Shown here: in pieces, positions 63,949-64,000 of the stretch
How the letters are laid out: each line of letters opens with the position of its first letter
Position numbering within the stretch: position 1 is the first letter of the stretch
Assembly (NCBI RefSeq): GCF_002280675.1
Contig: NZ_NCEN01000011.1
Location: 45,224 to 109,223, forward strand
Length of the DNA stretch: 64,000 bases
Direction: 5' to 3'
Source of the DNA: Novosphingobium sp. 32-60-15
Lineage (GTDB): Bacteria > Pseudomonadota > Alphaproteobacteria > Sphingomonadales > Sphingomonadaceae
Notes under the pieces: generated by a model
The model's database searches: none
What the model saw: only the letters and a program-made list of their open reading frames with translations
What the model was told of the DNA's origin: nothing
Made by a program: the position numbers and the translations under genes

Positions 63949-64000
63949 ACGGTATGCTTTGGCGCGACGCAGGGGGGCATCAGGCCGGATGAAGCGCTAT
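63949..64000. other. Unassigned end of window
   Basis: The last 52 bases follow the truncated ardC. They may belong to an inserted sequence that cut ardC. Too short to identify; no terminal repeat is recognised. Confidence 0.3.

Larger units (their letters stand above)
5372..64000 (+). mobile_element. Integrative and conjugative element (left part), inserted at tRNA-Gly
   Basis: From the base after the tRNA to the window end, the genes are those of a trb-type ICE of Alphaproteobacteria: DUF736, DUF2285, DUF6499, AlpA-like HTH, RepA, DUF2840, TraF peptidase, relaxase with DUF3363, TraG, the full trbBCDEJKLFGI set, DUF2274, LysR and ArdC. Two cargo blocks interrupt this backbone, at 17.4-26.2 kb and 37.15-63.0 kb. 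No integrase or second tRNA-end repeat was seen, so the right boundary must be outside. The left boundary is inferred from the tRNA junction. Confidence 0.85.

Noticed and set aside
1..64000. CRISPR array
   Set aside because: No series of regularly spaced identical repeats with unique spacers was seen.

Overview
The window looks like a sphingomonad (Alphaproteobacteria, Sphingomonadales) chromosome with high GC and coding-dense operons. It is entered at about 5.37 kb by a large integrative and conjugative element (ICE) that runs past the right edge. Organism assignment is inference from gene content and protein style; no rRNA is present.

Left flank (1-5371): host housekeeping genes. These are the 3' part of argB, a YggT-family gene, folD, a secreted hypothetical protein, a marC-like gene, and the convergent lonN-like and ybbN-like genes, ending in an intact tRNA-Gly(GCC). 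The tRNA 3' end is the likely attachment site. The integrase and right end are not in the window.

ICE maintenance and transfer genes (6.0-17.4 kb): small accessory ORFs, two DUF736 genes, an XRE regulator with a repeat-rich operator, DUF2285 and DUF6499 proteins (one pair split by an apparent frameshift), an AlpA-like HTH, a RepA-type initiator followed by iteron-like repeats and a perfect DnaA box, DUF2840, a TraF-type S26 peptidase, a lytic transglycosylase, a DUF3363 relaxase with a candidate oriT upstream, TraG and a ribbon-helix-helix protein. The trb mating-pair genes (trbB-C-D-E-J-K-L-F-G-I plus DUF2274 and a convergent lysR) occupy 26.2-36.5 kb.

First cargo block (17.4-26.2 kb) sits between traG/copG and trbB. 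It carries a cytochrome b561-like protein, a membrane-anchored LuxR-type regulator, a VIT1/CCC1-type transporter and a LysE exporter. It also carries a TolC, HlyD and two ABC-2 permease operon with no ATPase gene.

Second cargo block (37.15-63.0 kb) is a nearly continuous operon that I read as a Dpd (7-deazapurine in DNA) modification and restriction system. It contains a YaaA/DUF6884-like dpdC candidate, dpdB, dpdA, a second dpdB, queE, queD, queC, then a three-helix membrane protein and a HAD phosphatase not normally listed as Dpd components, then dpdE, F, G, H, I, J, K and a dpdD that appears split by a one-base deletion. QueD, QueE and QueC would make preQ0, DpdA with DpdB would insert it in DNA, the dpdC candidate would convert it to the amide form, and the helicase, ATPase and PLD genes would restrict unmodified DNA. 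After a strong hairpin comes an ardC anti-restriction gene whose C-terminus is cut off near the window end.
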